A DNA stretch of 64,000 nucleotides from Pseudomonas sp. P5_109. GTDB taxonomy: Bacteria; Pseudomonadota; Gammaproteobacteria; Pseudomonadales; Pseudomonadaceae. The position numbers and the translations under genes were made by a program. The stretch lies in assembly GCF_034009455.1 (NCBI RefSeq), contig NZ_CP125380.1, positions 2,087,001 through 2,151,000 on the forward strand, in the 5' to 3' direction. The notes under the pieces were generated by a model. It had not been told where the DNA came from, made no database searches, and worked only from the letters and a program-made list of their open reading frames with translations. Shown here in pieces: positions 51,462 through 63,086 of the stretch; the first letter of the stretch is position 1, and every line of letters begins with the position of its first letter.

Positions 51462-53609
51462 ATGATTTACGAAGGTAAAGCCATCACGGTTAAGGCTCTT
51501 GAAAGTGGCATCGTCGAACTGAAGTTCGACCTCAAGGGTGAGTCCGTCAACAAGTTCAACCGTCTAACCCTGAACGAACTGCGTCAGGCCGTAGACACCA
51601 TCAAGGCAGATGCTTCGATCAAGGGCGTGATCGTCAGCAGTGGCAAGGACGTGTTCATCGTCGGCGCCGACATCACCGAATTTGTCGACAACTTCAAGCT
51701 GCCGGATGCAGAACTTGTTGCTGGCAACCTCGAAGCCAACAAGATTTTCAGCGATTTCGAAGACCTCAACGTCCCGACTGTAGCTGCGATCAACGGCATC
51801 GCACTGGGTGGTGGTTTCGAAATGTGCCTGGCCGCAGACTTCCGAGTCATGTCGGCCACTGCCAAAATCGGCCTGCCAGAAGTCAAGCTGGGCATCTACC
51901 CAGGTTTCGGCGGCACCGTACGCCTGCCGCGCCTGATCGGGGCCGACAACGCCATCGAGTGGATCGCCGCCGGTAAGGAAAACCGTGCTGAAGACGCGCT
52001 GAAAGTCGGTGCCGTCGACGCCGTGGTTGCCCCGGACAAACTGGCCGAAGCTGCACTGAGCCTGATCAAGGGCGCCATCAGCGGCGAATTTGACTACAAG
52101 GCCAAGCGTCAGCCGAAGCTGGAAAAACTCAAGCTCAACGCCATCGAACAAATGATGTCGTTCGAAACCGCCAAGGGTTTCGTGGCTGGCCAGGCCGGCC
52201 CGAACTACCCGGCGCCGGTTGAAGCGATCAAGACCATCCAGAAAGCTGCGAACTTCGGTCGCGACAAGGCGCTGGAAATCGAAGCCGCCGGTTTCGTCAA
52301 GCTGGCCAAGACCTCTGCCGCGCAGAGCTTGATCGGTCTGTTCCTGAACGATCAGGAGCTGAAGAAAAAGGCCAAGGCCTACGACGAAATCGCCAAGGAC
52401 GTGAAGCAGGCCGCCGTACTGGGCGCCGGCATCATGGGTGGCGGTATCGCCTATCAGTCGGCTTCCAAAGGCACGCCGATCCTGATGAAGGACATCAACG
52501 AGCACGGTATCGAGCAGGGTCTGGCCGAAGCCGCCAAACTGCTGGTTGGCCGCGTTGATAAAGGTCGCATGACCGCCGCGAAGATGGCTGAAGTGCTCAA
52601 CGGCATTCGTCCTACCCTGTCGTACGGTGACTTCGGTCACGTGGACCTGGTGGTGGAAGCGGTCGTCGAGAACCCGAAGGTCAAGCAAGCGGTACTGGCT
52701 GAAGTGGAAGATAAGGTCAAGGAGGACACCATCCTGGCGTCCAATACCTCGACCATTTCCATCACCTTGCTGGCCAAGGCCCTCAAGCGTCCGGAAAACT
52801 TCGTCGGCATGCACTTCTTCAACCCGGTGCACATGATGCCGCTGGTGGAAGTGATCCGTGGCGAGAAGTCCAGCGAGCTGGCTGTTGCCACCACCGTTGC
52901 CTACGCCAAGAAAATGGGCAAGAACCCGATCGTCGTCAACGACTGCCCAGGCTTCCTGGTCAACCGCGTGCTGTTCCCGTACTTTGGCGGTTTCGCCAAG
53001 CTGGTCAGCGCCGGTGTGGACTTCGTCCGCATCGACAAGATCATGGAAAAATTCGGCTGGCCAATGGGGCCGGCGTACCTGATGGACGTGGTCGGCATCG
53101 ACACCGGCCACCACGGTCGTGACGTGATGGCTGAAGGCTTCCCGGACCGCATGAAGGACGACCGTCGCTCGGCCGTCGACGTGCTCTACGAAGCCAAGCG
53201 CCTGGGCCAGAAGAACGGCAAGGGCTTCTATGCCTACGAAACCGACAAGAAAGGCAAGCAGAAGAAAGTGGCCGATCCTTCGGTGCTCGAAGTGCTCAAG
53301 CCGATCGTTTACGAGCAGCGCGAAGTCACCGACGAAGACATCATCAACTGGATGATGATCCCGCTGTGCCTGGAAACCGTGCGTTGCCTGGAAGACGGCA
53401 TTGTCGAAACCGCTGCCGAAGCCGACATGGGTCTGGTCTACGGTATTGGTTTCCCTCCATTCCGTGGCGGTGCGCTGCGTTACATCGACTCGATCGGTGT
53501 GGCAGAGTTCGTTGCCCTGGCTGACCAGTACGCTGATTTGGGCGCGCTGTACCACCCGACCGCGAAGCTGCGCGAAATGGCCAAGAACGGCCAGAGCTTC
53601 TTCGGTTAA
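51462..53609 (+). CDS. fadB: Fatty acid oxidation complex alpha subunit FadB
   Basis: 715 residues. Enoyl-CoA hydratase, 3-hydroxyacyl-CoA dehydrogenase and epimerase of the beta-oxidation multienzyme complex. The crotonase domain (1-190) has [25 protein letters not shown] and [15 protein letters not shown] with its two catalytic Glu. The dehydrogenase domain has the NAD fold [15 protein letters not shown] (about residues 320-334) and the catalytic His in [18 protein letters not shown] before the ATG sets the start at 51462. Forms an operon with fadA (29-base gap). Confidence 0.97.
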   Translation: MIYEGKAITVKALESGIVELKFDLKGESVNKFNRLTLNELRQAVDTIKADASIKGVIVSSGKDVFIVGADITEFVDNFKLPDAELVAGNLEANKIFSDFEDLNVPTVAAINGIALGGGFEMCLAADFRVMSATAKIGLPEVKLGIYPGFGGTVRLPRLIGADNAIEWIAAGKENRAEDALKVGAVDAVVAPDKLAEAALSLIKGAISGEFDYKAKRQPKLEKLKLNAIEQMMSFETAKGFVAGQAGPNYPAPVEAIKTIQKAANFGRDKALEIEAAGFVKLAKTSAAQSLIGLFLNDQELKKKAKAYDEIAKDVKQAAVLGAGIMGGGIAYQSASKGTPILMKDINEHGIEQGLAEAAKLLVGRVDKGRMTAAKMAEVLNGIRPTLSYGDFGHVDLVVEAVVENPKVKQAVLAEVEDKVKEDTILASNTSTISITLLAKALKRPENFVGMHFFNPVHMMPLVEVIRGEKSSELAVATTVAYAKKMGKNPIVVNDCPGFLVNRVLFPYFGGFAKLVSAGVDFVRIDKIMEKFGWPMGPAYLMDVVGIDTGHHGRDVMAEGFPDRMKDDRRSAVDVLYEAKRLGQKNGKGFYAYETDKKGKQKKVADPSVLEVLKPIVYEQREVTDEDIINWMMIPLCLETVRCLEDGIVETAAEADMGLVYGIGFPPFRGGALRYIDSIGVAEFVALADQYADLGALYHPTAKLREMAKNGQSFFG

Positions 53610-53623
53610 GCGCCCCCAACTAG

Positions 53624-54814
<1,191 letters not shown>

Positions 54815-54832
54815 GCGTCTCGTTGATGGAAG

Positions 54833-54857
54833 CCGGGGCCAAGTGCCCCGGTTTTTG
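54833..54857 (+). terminator. Terminator of fadBA
   Basis: CCGGGGC (54833-54839), CAAGT, GCCCCGG (54845-54851), then TTTTT. Confidence 0.92.
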
Positions 54858-54913
54858 TTTTTCCGGATTTATTTTTGTTTTTATTTTGAAAGAATTTGAG
54901 TGAGGGCCAAAGC

Positions 54914-55150
54914 ATGCCGATACAACCTGGGCTCTACCAACATTACAAAGGTCCGCAGTACCGCGTATTCAGTGTTGCGCGGCATTCGGAAACCGAAGAA
55001 GAAGTGGTCTTCTATCAAGCCCTGTATGGCGATTACGGCTTTTGGGTGCGTCCCTTGAGCATGTTCCTGGAGTCCGTCGAAGTTGACGGCGAACAGGTGC
55101 CACGCTTTGCTTTGGTGCAGGCCGAAGAAAGCCTTTTTACCAAGCCATAA
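54914..55150 (+). CDS. DUF1653 domain protein
   Basis: 78 residues. The whole protein is the DUF1653 domain: GLYQHYKGPQYRVFSVARHS, VVFYQALYGDYGFWVRPLSM, FLESVEVDG. The fold is small and SH3-like in relatives; function unknown. GAGGG lies seven bases before the ATG at 54914; an in-frame TTG at 54896 is less likely. It lies alone between fadA and topA. Confidence 0.9.
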   Translation: MPIQPGLYQHYKGPQYRVFSVARHSETEEEVVFYQALYGDYGFWVRPLSMFLESVEVDGEQVPRFALVQAEESLFTKP

Positions 55151-55264
55151 GCTGAGTTCGCGCAAAACCCTGCGCTTGACCTCACCTTGTTGCCACTATA
55201 TATAGCGGTGCCGCGTCAGGCGCCAATCGCCTTTCACTTCTCGAATTCAGGAATTTTCTGATCC

Positions 55265-57892
55265 ATGGGCAAATCGCTGGTCATTGTGGAATCCCCGGCT
55301 AAGGCCAAGACCATCAACAAGTATTTGGGCAACGAATACGTGGTGAAGTCGAGTATCGGCCATATCCGAGACCTGCCCACCAGCGGTTCGGCTAGCGCCA
55401 GCAAAGAGCCAGCCGCCAAGCGCGGCAAGGCTGCTGCGGGTGAAGTGCCGGCACTGTCGCCGAAAGAAAAAGCGCGCAAGCAGCTGGTCGCGCGCATGGG
55501 TGTCGATCCGGATCATGGTTGGAAAGCCAAGTACGAGATCCTCCCGGGCAAGGAAAAAGTCATCGAAGAGCTGCGCCGGCTCGCCAAGGATGCTGACACC
55601 ATCTATCTCGCAACCGACTTGGACCGCGAGGGGGAAGCCATTGCCTGGCACCTGCGCGAAGCCATCGGTGGTGACGACACCCGCTACAAGCGCGTGGTGT
55701 TCAACGAAATCACCAAGAAGGCGATTCAGGAAGCCTTCTCGAAACCAGGCGAGCTCGATATCGATCGCGTCAACGCCCAGCAGGCGCGTCGCTTCCTCGA
55801 CCGCGTCGTGGGCTACATGGTTTCGCCGCTGTTGTGGGCCAAGATCGCTCGCGGTTTGTCCGCCGGTCGCGTGCAGTCAGTTGCCGTGAAGCTGGTGGTC
55901 GAGCGCGAGCGTGAAATCCGCGCGTTCATCCCGGAAGAGTACTGGGAAGTGCACGCCGACCTCGGTACCGCCAAAGGCGCGACCGTGCGTTTCGACGTGG
56001 CTCGTGAAAAGGGCGAAGCCTTCAAGCCGCTCAACGAAACCCAGGCCATGGCCGCGCTGGAGAAGCTCAAGGCTTCCAGCTACAGCATCGTCAAGCGCGA
56101 AGACAAACCGACCAGCAGCAAGCCGTCGGCGCCGTTCATCACTTCCACCCTGCAGCAGGCCGCGAGCAACCGCCTGGGCTTCGGCGTGAAGAAGACCATG
56201 ATGATGGCCCAGCGTTTGTACGAAGCCGGTTACATCACCTACATGCGTACCGACTCGACCAACCTCTCGGTTGATGCCGTGGCGATGGCGCGTACTTATA
56301 TTGAAGGCGAATTCGGCAAGAAGTACCTGCCGGAAACCCCGAACGTCTACAGCAGCAAGGAAGGCGCACAAGAGGCTCACGAAGCGATTCGTCCGTCCGA
56401 CGCCAATACCGAGCCAAGCAAGCTGTCGGGCATGGAGCGTGACGCTGAGCGCCTCTACGAGCTCATCTGGCGCCAGTTCCTCGCTTGCCAGATGCTGCCG
56501 GCGCAATACCTGTCGACTACCGTCACCGTGGGCGCTGGCGACTTCGAGCTGCGTGCCAAGGGCCGCATCCTGAAGTTCGACGGTTACACCCGGGTCATGC
56601 CGCAAATCGCCAAGCCAGGCGACGACGATGTGCTACCGGACATGGCCCAGGGCGACGCGATGAAGCTGATCAAGCTTGATCCGACCCAGCACTTCACCAA
56701 GCCGCCGGCGCGTTACTCGGAAGCCAGCCTGGTAAAGGAAATGGAAAAACGCGGCATCGGTCGTCCTTCGACCTACGCGGCGATCATTTCGACCATCCAG
56801 GACCGCGGCTACGTGGCGCTGCACAACCGTCGTTTCTATTCGGAAAAGATGGGCGACATCGTCACCGAGCGTCTGGCCGAAAGCTTCTCCAACCTGATGG
56901 ACTACGGCTTCACCGCCGGTATGGAAGAGCATCTCGATGACGTGGCCCAGGGCGAGCGCGACTGGAAAAACGTGCTCGACGAGTTCTACGGCGACTTCAA
57001 GAAGAAACTCGAAGTAGCCGAAAGCCCGGAAAACGGCATGCGTGCCAACCAGCCGGTGATGACCGACATCCCGTGCATCACCTGCGGCCGTCCGATGCAG
57101 ATCCGTACTGCCTCGACCGGCGTGTTCCTCGGTTGCTCGGGCTACAGCCTGCCGCCGAAAGAGCGCTGCAAGGCCACCGTCAACCTGGTGCCGGGCGATG
57201 AAATCGCTGCGGACGACGAGGGTGAATCGGAATCGCTGGTACTGCGTGGCAAGCATCGCTGCCCGATCTGCAGCACGGCGATGGATGCCTACCTGCTCGA
57301 TGAGAAGCGCAAACTGCACATCTGCGGTAACAACCCCGATTGCGATGGCTACGAAATCGAAGAGGGCACTTATCGCATCAAGGGCTATGAAGGTCCGAGC
57401 CTGGAATGCGACAAGTGTGGCAGCGAGATGCAACTCAAGACTGGTCGCTTCGGCAAGTTCTTCGGCTGCACCAACGCGACGTGCAAGAACACTCGTAAAC
57501 TGCTGAAAAGCGGTGACGCGGCACCGCCGAAGATGGATCCGGTGAAGATGCCTGAGCTGAAGTGCGAAAAGGTCAACGACACCTACATCCTGCGCGATGG
57601 TGCATCCGGCCTGTTCCTGGCGGCCAGCCAGTTCCCGAAAAACCGCGAGACCCGTGCTCCGCTGGTGCTGGAAATCATCCCGCACAAGGATGAGATCGAT
57701 CCGAAGTATCACTTCCTCTGCGAAGCGCCGAAGAAAGATCCGGATGGTCTGCCAGCCGTGATCCGTTACAGCCGCAAGACCAAGGAGCAGTACGTGCAGA
57801 CCGAGGTCGACGGTAAGCCGACTGGCTGGAAAGCGTTCTACGACGGCGGTAAGTGGAAAGTCGAAGACAAGCGTCCAGCTGCGAAGGCGTAA
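55265..57892 (+). CDS. topA: DNA topoisomerase I
   Basis: 875 residues. Type IA enzyme that relaxes negative supercoils. Toprim domain at the N-terminus ([16 protein letters not shown], then [16 protein letters not shown] with the acidic metal ligands), the active-site Tyr326 in [11 protein letters not shown], and the gate domains to about residue 580. Three C-terminal Cys4 zinc fingers follow: [16 protein letters not shown] ... CGNNPDC and CDKCGSEM ... CTNATC, then a further ribbon-like tail. Start GGCAAATCG codes the standard [11 protein letters not shown]. Confidence 0.97.
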   Translation: MGKSLVIVESPAKAKTINKYLGNEYVVKSSIGHIRDLPTSGSASASKEPAAKRGKAAAGEVPALSPKEKARKQLVARMGVDPDHGWKAKYEILPGKEKVIEELRRLAKDADTIYLATDLDREGEAIAWHLREAIGGDDTRYKRVVFNEITKKAIQEAFSKPGELDIDRVNAQQARRFLDRVVGYMVSPLLWAKIARGLSAGRVQSVAVKLVVEREREIRAFIPEEYWEVHADLGTAKGATVRFDVAREKGEAFKPLNETQAMAALEKLKASSYSIVKREDKPTSSKPSAPFITSTLQQAASNRLGFGVKKTMMMAQRLYEAGYITYMRTDSTNLSVDAVAMARTYIEGEFGKKYLPETPNVYSSKEGAQEAHEAIRPSDANTEPSKLSGMERDAERLYELIWRQFLACQMLPAQYLSTTVTVGAGDFELRAKGRILKFDGYTRVMPQIAKPGDDDVLPDMAQGDAMKLIKLDPTQHFTKPPARYSEASLVKEMEKRGIGRPSTYAAIISTIQDRGYVALHNRRFYSEKMGDIVTERLAESFSNLMDYGFTAGMEEHLDDVAQGERDWKNVLDEFYGDFKKKLEVAESPENGMRANQPVMTDIPCITCGRPMQIRTASTGVFLGCSGYSLPPKERCKATVNLVPGDEIAADDEGESESLVLRGKHRCPICSTAMDAYLLDEKRKLHICGNNPDCDGYEIEEGTYRIKGYEGPSLECDKCGSEMQLKTGRFGKFFGCTNATCKNTRKLLKSGDAAPPKMDPVKMPELKCEKVNDTYILRDGASGLFLAASQFPKNRETRAPLVLEIIPHKDEIDPKYHFLCEAPKKDPDGLPAVIRYSRKTKEQYVQTEVDGKPTGWKAFYDGGKWKVEDKRPAAKA

Positions 57893-57906
57893 GATAGCAA
57901 GACCCC

Positions 57907-58006
57907 TGTAGGAGCGAGCTTGCTCGCGAAGGACGTGAGAGCAACGTGGGTATTCTGAAGGCCCGCGTCATCGTTGACGACCATCGCGAGCAAGCTCGCT
58001 CCTACA
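57907..58006. repeat. REPIN, family D
   Basis: Arms GTAGGAGCGAGCTTGCTCGC and its complement; the spacer ends ATCGTTGACGACCATCG next to the right arm, as at 49752-49851. Confidence 0.88.
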
Positions 58007-58047
58007 TGACCTGCATGAAGCCCTTATTCGTTGTGGAGGCTGCCGTC

Positions 58048-58572
58048 ATGGCCCACGAACTCTATACCCGTACCAATCAGAAGATCTATTTCGCCGGCCT
58101 GTCACTGGAAGCACTGGCTCGCACGGAAGAGGGTCGGGCGATGAATTCGCTGGCGCTGATCCAGGCCGGACGCGAATCCGCACTGTTTCACCTGTACGGT
58201 GCATTGTTGGGCCTATGCCATGAAATCGCCGGCTTCTATCGCCTGCCGCAGGCCAATGCGCCTCGTGCAGAGCTGTTGCTGACGCGCGAAGTGCTGGAAA
58301 CCATCGCCATTCCGGAAATGGCTGAGCTGGTCGAACTGGCCAATAACCCGGAAACCTGGTTGGCCAAGCTGCTGGCCGCCCATGCTGCGCTGTTTCAGCC
58401 GCCACGCGCGCCGCACAAGCCGAAAGGGGACGTGACCCGGCCACTGATTCAGGCTGTCAATCTGGATGAAGAGGACGCGCCGGAGGAGTTGAGCCGGGAG
58501 GAACTGGAGAGTTGGCGTCAGAACCTGAAAGGATTGGCGATCCGGTTTCGTGAAGGGTTGAACGAGTGCTGA
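58048..58572 (+). CDS. DUF6586 family protein
   Basis: 174 residues, mostly helical, no signal peptide. It starts MAHELYTRTNQKIYFAGL, followed by IQAGRESALFHLYGALLGLC and a helical repeat region; the C-terminal third is Glu-rich (EEDAPEELSREELESW). I recall this as a Pseudomonas-conserved family next to topA and sulA; no function is known. GGAGGCTGCCGTC before the ATG sets the start at 58048. Confidence 0.82.
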   Translation: MAHELYTRTNQKIYFAGLSLEALARTEEGRAMNSLALIQAGRESALFHLYGALLGLCHEIAGFYRLPQANAPRAELLLTREVLETIAIPEMAELVELANNPETWLAKLLAAHAALFQPPRAPHKPKGDVTRPLIQAVNLDEEDAPEELSREELESWRQNLKGLAIRFREGLNEC

Positions 58573-58666
58573 CACAAGCAGTTGGGTGATGACATCTGGT
58601 CAAGATCCCAAGCGAAGCCCGAACGATGCCTATATAATCCCTGCCTTTCGTGGAGAACAGTCCTTT

Positions 58667-58900
58667 ATGCCAACGTCCTTTCTAGAAATTGTCGAGTTAC
58701 CAGACGGCCGAATCGAGCTGCGCAGGGCCGAGGACGAGGGTTCTCTGGTTACTTTGAATTTCTCCGAGGACGCCAAAGCGTTCCTGCAAGGGCAGCACGT
58801 GGAAGTCGCCAAGGCGATGTTGAGCGTCGGTGTTCAGATGGCGGGTCGCCTGGTTGAAGGCGAATTCGACAAGGATGAGGGGACACGGGTTCTTCATTGA
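58667..58900 (+). CDS. Small conserved protein of unknown function
   Basis: 77 residues. SFLEIVELPDGRIELRRAED suggests a beta-rich N-terminus; AKAFLQGQHVEVAKAMLSVG and an acidic end follow. No recognised domain. TATAAT at 58633-58638 is a good -10, but no -35 is found at the right distance. GGAG lies eleven bases before the ATG, which is long. Conserved placement between topA and sulA supports it. It is convergent with sulA. Confidence 0.75.
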   Translation: MPTSFLEIVELPDGRIELRRAEDEGSLVTLNFSEDAKAFLQGQHVEVAKAMLSVGVQMAGRLVEGEFDKDEGTRVLH

Positions 58901-58935
58901 GCCCCGTTCGTCGCTTCCTGGTATCGCTACACATC

Positions 58936-58959
58936 GGCTTCTCTGCCCTTGGAGAAGCC
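58936..58959. terminator. Hairpin between the small gene and sulA
   Basis: GGCTTCTC (58936-58943) pairs with GAGAAGCC (58952-58959). No T-run on either strand, so a Rho-independent role is uncertain. Confidence 0.4.
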
Positions 58960-58991
58960 TCGCGGGATGAAGCTCGCGCCCTGTCTGTCAG

Positions 58992-59468
58992 TTAGCCCAA
59001 ACGAATATTCAAGCTCTGAGCGTCCCCGGTCCGGGCGGCGCTGATCAGTTGTTGCCGCGATTGGCTGCTCAGCGGGTTGATCCAGCTGACCACCGTGTGG
59101 CTGCGACCCAGTCGCAAGGCTTCGCAGGTCAGTTGCTGTGCGCTCTGGGTGCCTCTTGGTTGCAGCAGCAGAATGCGTTCACGGTTGAGGCCGGCATCTC
59201 GCAACCAGGCTTGGGTCAGGCTGGCGGGCGGCGCGATCAGTGTCAGCCAGCGTGCGTCCTGGTCCTGGCTCAATTCCCTGAGGATCGGTGCCAGGAGGCT
59301 CAGGCAGTTCCCGGCTGCACCACGCAGTGACAGCTCGCTGAAAACGTCGGGTTCGGCGCTCCAGGGGGACTCGACTACGTCTTTCAGAATCGGCGCCAAT
59401 GGCTGAGCCATGAACGCTTCGAACAACGGCAGTTGGGTTTGCTGTGGTGATGTCTGTGGGAACTGCAT
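58992..59468 (-). CDS. sulA: SOS cell division inhibitor SulA
   Basis: 157 residues. SulA blocks FtsZ polymerisation during DNA damage. The central SulA domain is seen (LSLLAPILRELSQDQDARWL, then LIAPPASLTQAWLRDAGLN and RTGDAQSLNIRLG at the end). It starts 10 bases after the lexA stop and is preceded by AAAGGAGGCACC, so lexA-sulA is one operon. The frame extends upstream to 59501 overlapping lexA; MQFPQTSPQ at 59468 is preferred. Confidence 0.92.
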   Translation of the reverse strand: MQFPQTSPQQTQLPLFEAFMAQPLAPILKDVVESPWSAEPDVFSELSLRGAAGNCLSLLAPILRELSQDQDARWLTLIAPPASLTQAWLRDAGLNRERILLLQPRGTQSAQQLTCEALRLGRSHTVVSWINPLSSQSRQQLISAARTGDAQSLNIRLG

Positions 59469-59478
59469 GGTGCCTCCT

Positions 59479-60087
59479 TTAGCGGCGAATAACGCCGACA
59501 CTCAAGCCTTCGATCACCAGTTCCTGGTCTTGAAGGTTCACTTCGATAGGGGCGAACTCGGGGTTCTCGGCGATCAGCCAGACTTTGCTGCCGTCACGCT
59601 TGAAACGCTTGACGGTCACTTCGTCGCCGATTCGCGCCACCACGATCTGGCCGTTACGGGCTTCGCGGGTGGTGTGGACCGCCAGCAGGTCGCCGTCGAA
59701 AATGCCGACATCCTTCATGCTCATCCCGTGGACGCGCAGCAGGTAGTCGGCGCGCGGATGGAAGAAGGCAGGGTTGATGTTGCAGGACTCTTCGATGTGT
59801 TGCTGCGCAAGAATCGGCGCGCCGGCTGCGACCCGGCCAATGATCGGCAGGGTGGAGTCGTCGGCCTTGGCTTCGAAGCCGGGGATGCGAATGCCGCGGG
59901 AGGCGCCAGGCGTCATCTCGATTGCACCCTTGCGGGCCAGGGCCTTGAGGTGTTCTTCCGCCGCGTTGGGCGACTTGAAACCCAGTTCCTGAGCGATTTC
60001 CGCACGGGTCGGCGGGTAGCCGTTGTCTTCCAGGCAGCGTTTGATGAAGGCCAGAATCTCGGCTTGGCGTGGCGTCAGCTTTAGCAT
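59479..60087 (-). CDS. lexA: SOS repressor LexA
   Basis: 202 residues. Represses SOS genes; RecA filaments trigger its self-cleavage. Winged-helix N-terminus ([20 protein letters not shown]), self-cleavage bond Ala88-Gly89 in GRVAAGAP, catalytic Ser123 (GMSMKD) and Lys160 (DEVTVKRF). Two LexA boxes lie upstream, so it represses itself and sulA. Divergent from psrA. Confidence 0.97.
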   Translation of the reverse strand: MLKLTPRQAEILAFIKRCLEDNGYPPTRAEIAQELGFKSPNAAEEHLKALARKGAIEMTPGASRGIRIPGFEAKADDSTLPIIGRVAAGAPILAQQHIEESCNINPAFFHPRADYLLRVHGMSMKDVGIFDGDLLAVHTTREARNGQIVVARIGDEVTVKRFKRDGSKVWLIAENPEFAPIEVNLQDQELVIEGLSVGVIRR

Positions 60088-60097
60088 ATTGATCGCT

Positions 60098-60113
60098 CTG
60101 TTTTTTTATACAG
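60098..60113 (-). promoter_or_regulatory. LexA (SOS) box 1
   Basis: CTGTTTTTTTATACAG fits CTGT-N8-ACAG exactly and is palindromic outside the T-run. It lies 11-26 bases before the lexA start. Confidence 0.85.
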
Positions 60114-60116
60114 TGA

Positions 60117-60132
60117 CTGGGATTATATACAG
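60117..60132 (-). promoter_or_regulatory. LexA (SOS) box 2
   Basis: CTGGGATTATATACAG, on the minus strand CTGTATATAATCCCAG, fits CTGT-N8-ACAG with one mismatch and overlaps the lexA -10. Confidence 0.8.
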
Positions 60133-60149
60133 TGGAGCGGTCTTGGCAA
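60122..60149 (-). promoter_or_regulatory. Sigma-70 promoter of lexA-sulA
   Basis: On the minus strand TTGCCA (60149-60144), a 16-base spacer and TATAAT (60127-60122). The -10 lies within LexA box 2. Confidence 0.75.
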
Positions 60150-60257
60150 TGCTCCATTTTTCAGTGGCCGCCGGACGGTCGATCAGTCAGTGGATTGAAG
60201 CTTCGCCGTTGTGTGGTTAAATGTCTGACCGACCATTCCCGAAACGAACTGCCAGAC

Positions 60258-60286
60258 TTGACAAGGCACAGGCTGAAACGTATGTT
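60258..60286 (+). promoter_or_regulatory. Sigma-70 promoter of psrA
   Basis: TTGACA (60258-60263), a 17-base spacer and TATGTT (60281-60286). The -10 lies inside PsrA operator 1. Confidence 0.75.
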
Positions 60287-60288
60287 TC
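60275..60288 (+). promoter_or_regulatory. PsrA operator 1
   Basis: GAAAC-GTAT-GTTTC is a perfect copy of the PsrA motif [G/C]AAAC-N2-4-GTTT[G/C]. Confidence 0.85.
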
Positions 60289-60301
60289 AAACAAGTGTTT
60301 G
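60288..60301 (+). promoter_or_regulatory. PsrA operator 2
   Basis: CAAAC-AAGT-GTTTG is a second perfect copy; it shares one base with operator 1. Confidence 0.82.
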
Positions 60302-60316
60302 TCAGGCGGAGTAGCC

Positions 60317-61024
60317 ATGGCCCAGTCGGAAACCGTTGAACGCATTCTTGATGCAGCCGAGCAGTTGTTCGCGGAAAAAGGTTTCGCCGAAACCTCGTTG
60401 CGCCTGATCACCAGCAAGGCGGGTGTCAATCTGGCGGCGGTGAACTATCACTTCGGTTCGAAGAAGGCGTTGATCCAGGCGGTTTTCTCGCGGTTCCTCG
60501 GACCGTTCTGCCTCAGTCTCGATAAAGAGCTGGAGCGGCGCCAGGCCAAGCCTGAAGTCAGGCCGACACTCGAAGAGTTGCTGGAAATCCTCGTCGAGCA
60601 GGCCCTGGTGGTGCAGCCGCGCAGTGGCAACGACCTGTCTATCTTCATGCGTTTGCTGGGGCTGGCGTTCAGTCAGAGCCAGGGGCATTTGCGTCGTTAT
60701 CTGGAAGACATGTACGGCAAGGTGTTCCGCCGCTACATGATGCTGGTCAACGAAGCGGCGCCGCGCATTCCGCCCATCGAGCTGTTCTGGCGCGTGCACT
60801 TCATGCTCGGTGCTGCGGCGTTCAGCATGTCCGGTATCAAGGCCTTGCGCGCGATTGCTGAAACCGACTTCGGCGTGAACACCTCGATCGAGCAGGTCAT
60901 GCGTCTGATGGTGCCATTCCTGGCTGCTGGCATGCGTGCCGAATCCGGTGTGACTGACCCAGCGATGGCCACGGCCCAGTTGCGTCCGCGTAGCAAATCG
61001 ACACCGGTTGCCGCCAAGGTTTGA
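60317..61024 (+). CDS. psrA: TetR-family repressor PsrA
   Basis: 235 residues. In P. aeruginosa PsrA represses itself and the fadBA operon, activates rpoS, and releases DNA on binding long-chain fatty acids. The N-terminal HTH is TSLRLITSKAGVNLAAVNYH then FGSKKALIQAVF (about residues 25-55); the C-terminal ligand domain is helical. GGAGTAGCC precedes the ATG at 60317. Two back-to-back operators cover the promoter, so it is autoregulated; a near match upstream of fadBA is 9 kb away in this window. Confidence 0.94.
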   Translation: MAQSETVERILDAAEQLFAEKGFAETSLRLITSKAGVNLAAVNYHFGSKKALIQAVFSRFLGPFCLSLDKELERRQAKPEVRPTLEELLEILVEQALVVQPRSGNDLSIFMRLLGLAFSQSQGHLRRYLEDMYGKVFRRYMMLVNEAAPRIPPIELFWRVHFMLGAAAFSMSGIKALRAIAETDFGVNTSIEQVMRLMVPFLAAGMRAESGVTDPAMATAQLRPRSKSTPVAAKV

Positions 61025-61072
61025 CCGCTCACGGGTGGGCGCGGCAGCTGACATCCGTTAAGCTAGCCGCCC

Positions 61073-61186
61073 ATGCCGACTCTCGTTCTGAACCCGTTCC
61101 CCATTGAACTCGCCAATCTGCCGGGCCATGCCCTTGGCGGCGAATTCGTGTGGGCCGGGTTTTCTGTTATCAAGGAATTCTTATGA
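61073..61186 (+). CDS. Candidate short ORF overlapping the nagZ start
   Basis: 37 codons from ATG at 61073. The predicted peptide begins MPTLVLNPFPIELANLPGHA and ends WAGFSVIKEFL. Its TGA (61184-61186) overlaps the nagZ ATG (61183-61185) as ATGA, the usual form of translational coupling. No ribosome binding site is seen before its ATG, so it may be chance. No homology is recognised. Confidence 0.3.
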   Translation: MPTLVLNPFPIELANLPGHALGGEFVWAGFSVIKEFL

Positions 61187-62193
61187 CTGCTGGCTTGCAA
61201 GGCTCGTTGATGGTGGATGTCGCCGGTACCTGGCTGACGGCTGAGGATCGACAATTGTTGCGCCAACCCGAAGTGGGTGGCCTGATCATCTTTGCTCGCA
61301 ATATCGAGCATCCACGGCAGGTGCGCGAGCTGAGTGCGGCCATTCGCGCCATCCGTCCCGATTTGTTGCTGGCTGTGGACCAGGAGGGCGGCCGCGTGCA
61401 ACGCCTGCGCCAGGGTTTCGTGCGCTTGCCCGCCATGCGCGCCATTGCCGACAACCCGAACGCTGAATACCTGGCCGAGCAGTGCGGCTGGATCATGGCC
61501 ACCGAAGTGCTGGCCGTTGGCCTGGACCTGAGCTTTGCCCCGGTGCTCGACCTCGATTACCAGCGCAGCGCCGTTGTCGGCACCCGTTCGTTCGAGGGCG
61601 ATCCCGAGCGTGCTGCCTTGCTCGCGGGTGCATTCATCCGCGGCATGAACAGCGCAGGCATGGCGGCCACCGGCAAGCATTTTCCTGGTCACGGCTGGGC
61701 TGAAGCGGATTCCCACGTCGCGATCCCGAATGATGAGCGCAGCCTCGACGAGATCCGCGCCAACGACCTGGTGCCATTTGCCAAGTTGAGCAAGCAGCTG
61801 GCTGCGGTCATGCCGGCCCACGTTATTTATCCACAGGTCGATTCCCAGCCGGCCGGTTTCTCCCGCCGCTGGTTGCAGGACATCCTGCGCGGCGAGTTGC
61901 AGTTCGATGGCGTGATTTTCAGTGACGACCTGTCCATGGCGGGCGCTCACGTGGTCGGCGATGCTGCCAGCCGAATTGAAGCTGCACTGACTGCCGGTTG
62001 CGACATGGGCCTGGTGTGCAACGACCGTGCGGCCGCCGAACTGGCCCTGAGCGCTGCCCAGCGTCTGAAGGTCAAGCCATCCGAGCGTATCGCGCGGATG
62101 CGCGGCCAGTCGTCCGCCGGCACCGAATACCGTCAGGACCCACGCTGGCTGGCCGCTGTCGGTGCGCTCAAAGAAGCTCAATTGATTGATTAA
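61183..62193 (+). CDS. nagZ: Beta-N-acetylglucosaminidase NagZ
   Basis: 336 residues. Cytoplasmic glycoside hydrolase family 3 enzyme that removes GlcNAc from anhydro-muropeptides in cell-wall recycling; its product influences AmpC beta-lactamase induction. Motifs: LLLAVDQEGGRVQRLR, SFAPVLDLDYQRS, and the catalytic loop ATGKHFPGHGWAEADSH; the nucleophile Asp is in FSDDLSMAG. AAGGAATTCTT lies before the ATG at 61183. It is followed 12 bases later by mtnP, so both are co-transcribed. Confidence 0.95.
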   Translation: MTAGLQGSLMVDVAGTWLTAEDRQLLRQPEVGGLIIFARNIEHPRQVRELSAAIRAIRPDLLLAVDQEGGRVQRLRQGFVRLPAMRAIADNPNAEYLAEQCGWIMATEVLAVGLDLSFAPVLDLDYQRSAVVGTRSFEGDPERAALLAGAFIRGMNSAGMAATGKHFPGHGWAEADSHVAIPNDERSLDEIRANDLVPFAKLSKQLAAVMPAHVIYPQVDSQPAGFSRRWLQDILRGELQFDGVIFSDDLSMAGAHVVGDAASRIEAALTAGCDMGLVCNDRAAAELALSAAQRLKVKPSERIARMRGQSSAGTEYRQDPRWLAAVGALKEAQLID

Positions 62194-62943
<750 letters not shown>

Positions 62944-62969
62944 GTTAGCCCAGGCACCGAGTCGCTCCC

Positions 62970-63061
62970 TTCGCGAGCAAGCCCGCTCCCACAGTGTTTT
63001 GTGTTGCCCCCACTGTTGAGGTTAAACACAAATCAAATGTGGGAGCGGGCTTGCTCGCGAA
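62970..63061. repeat. REPIN, family A
   Basis: Facing arms of the GGGAGCGGGCTTGCTCGCGA type in the convergent gap between mtnP and the helicase gene. Confidence 0.9.
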
Positions 63062-63086
63062 GGGGCCGGTTCAGGCGCCGAAGATT

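Noticed and set aside
51564..53555. 663-codon ORF antisense to fadB
   Set aside because: Shadow of a strongly expressed, codon-biased gene; no recognisable protein features.
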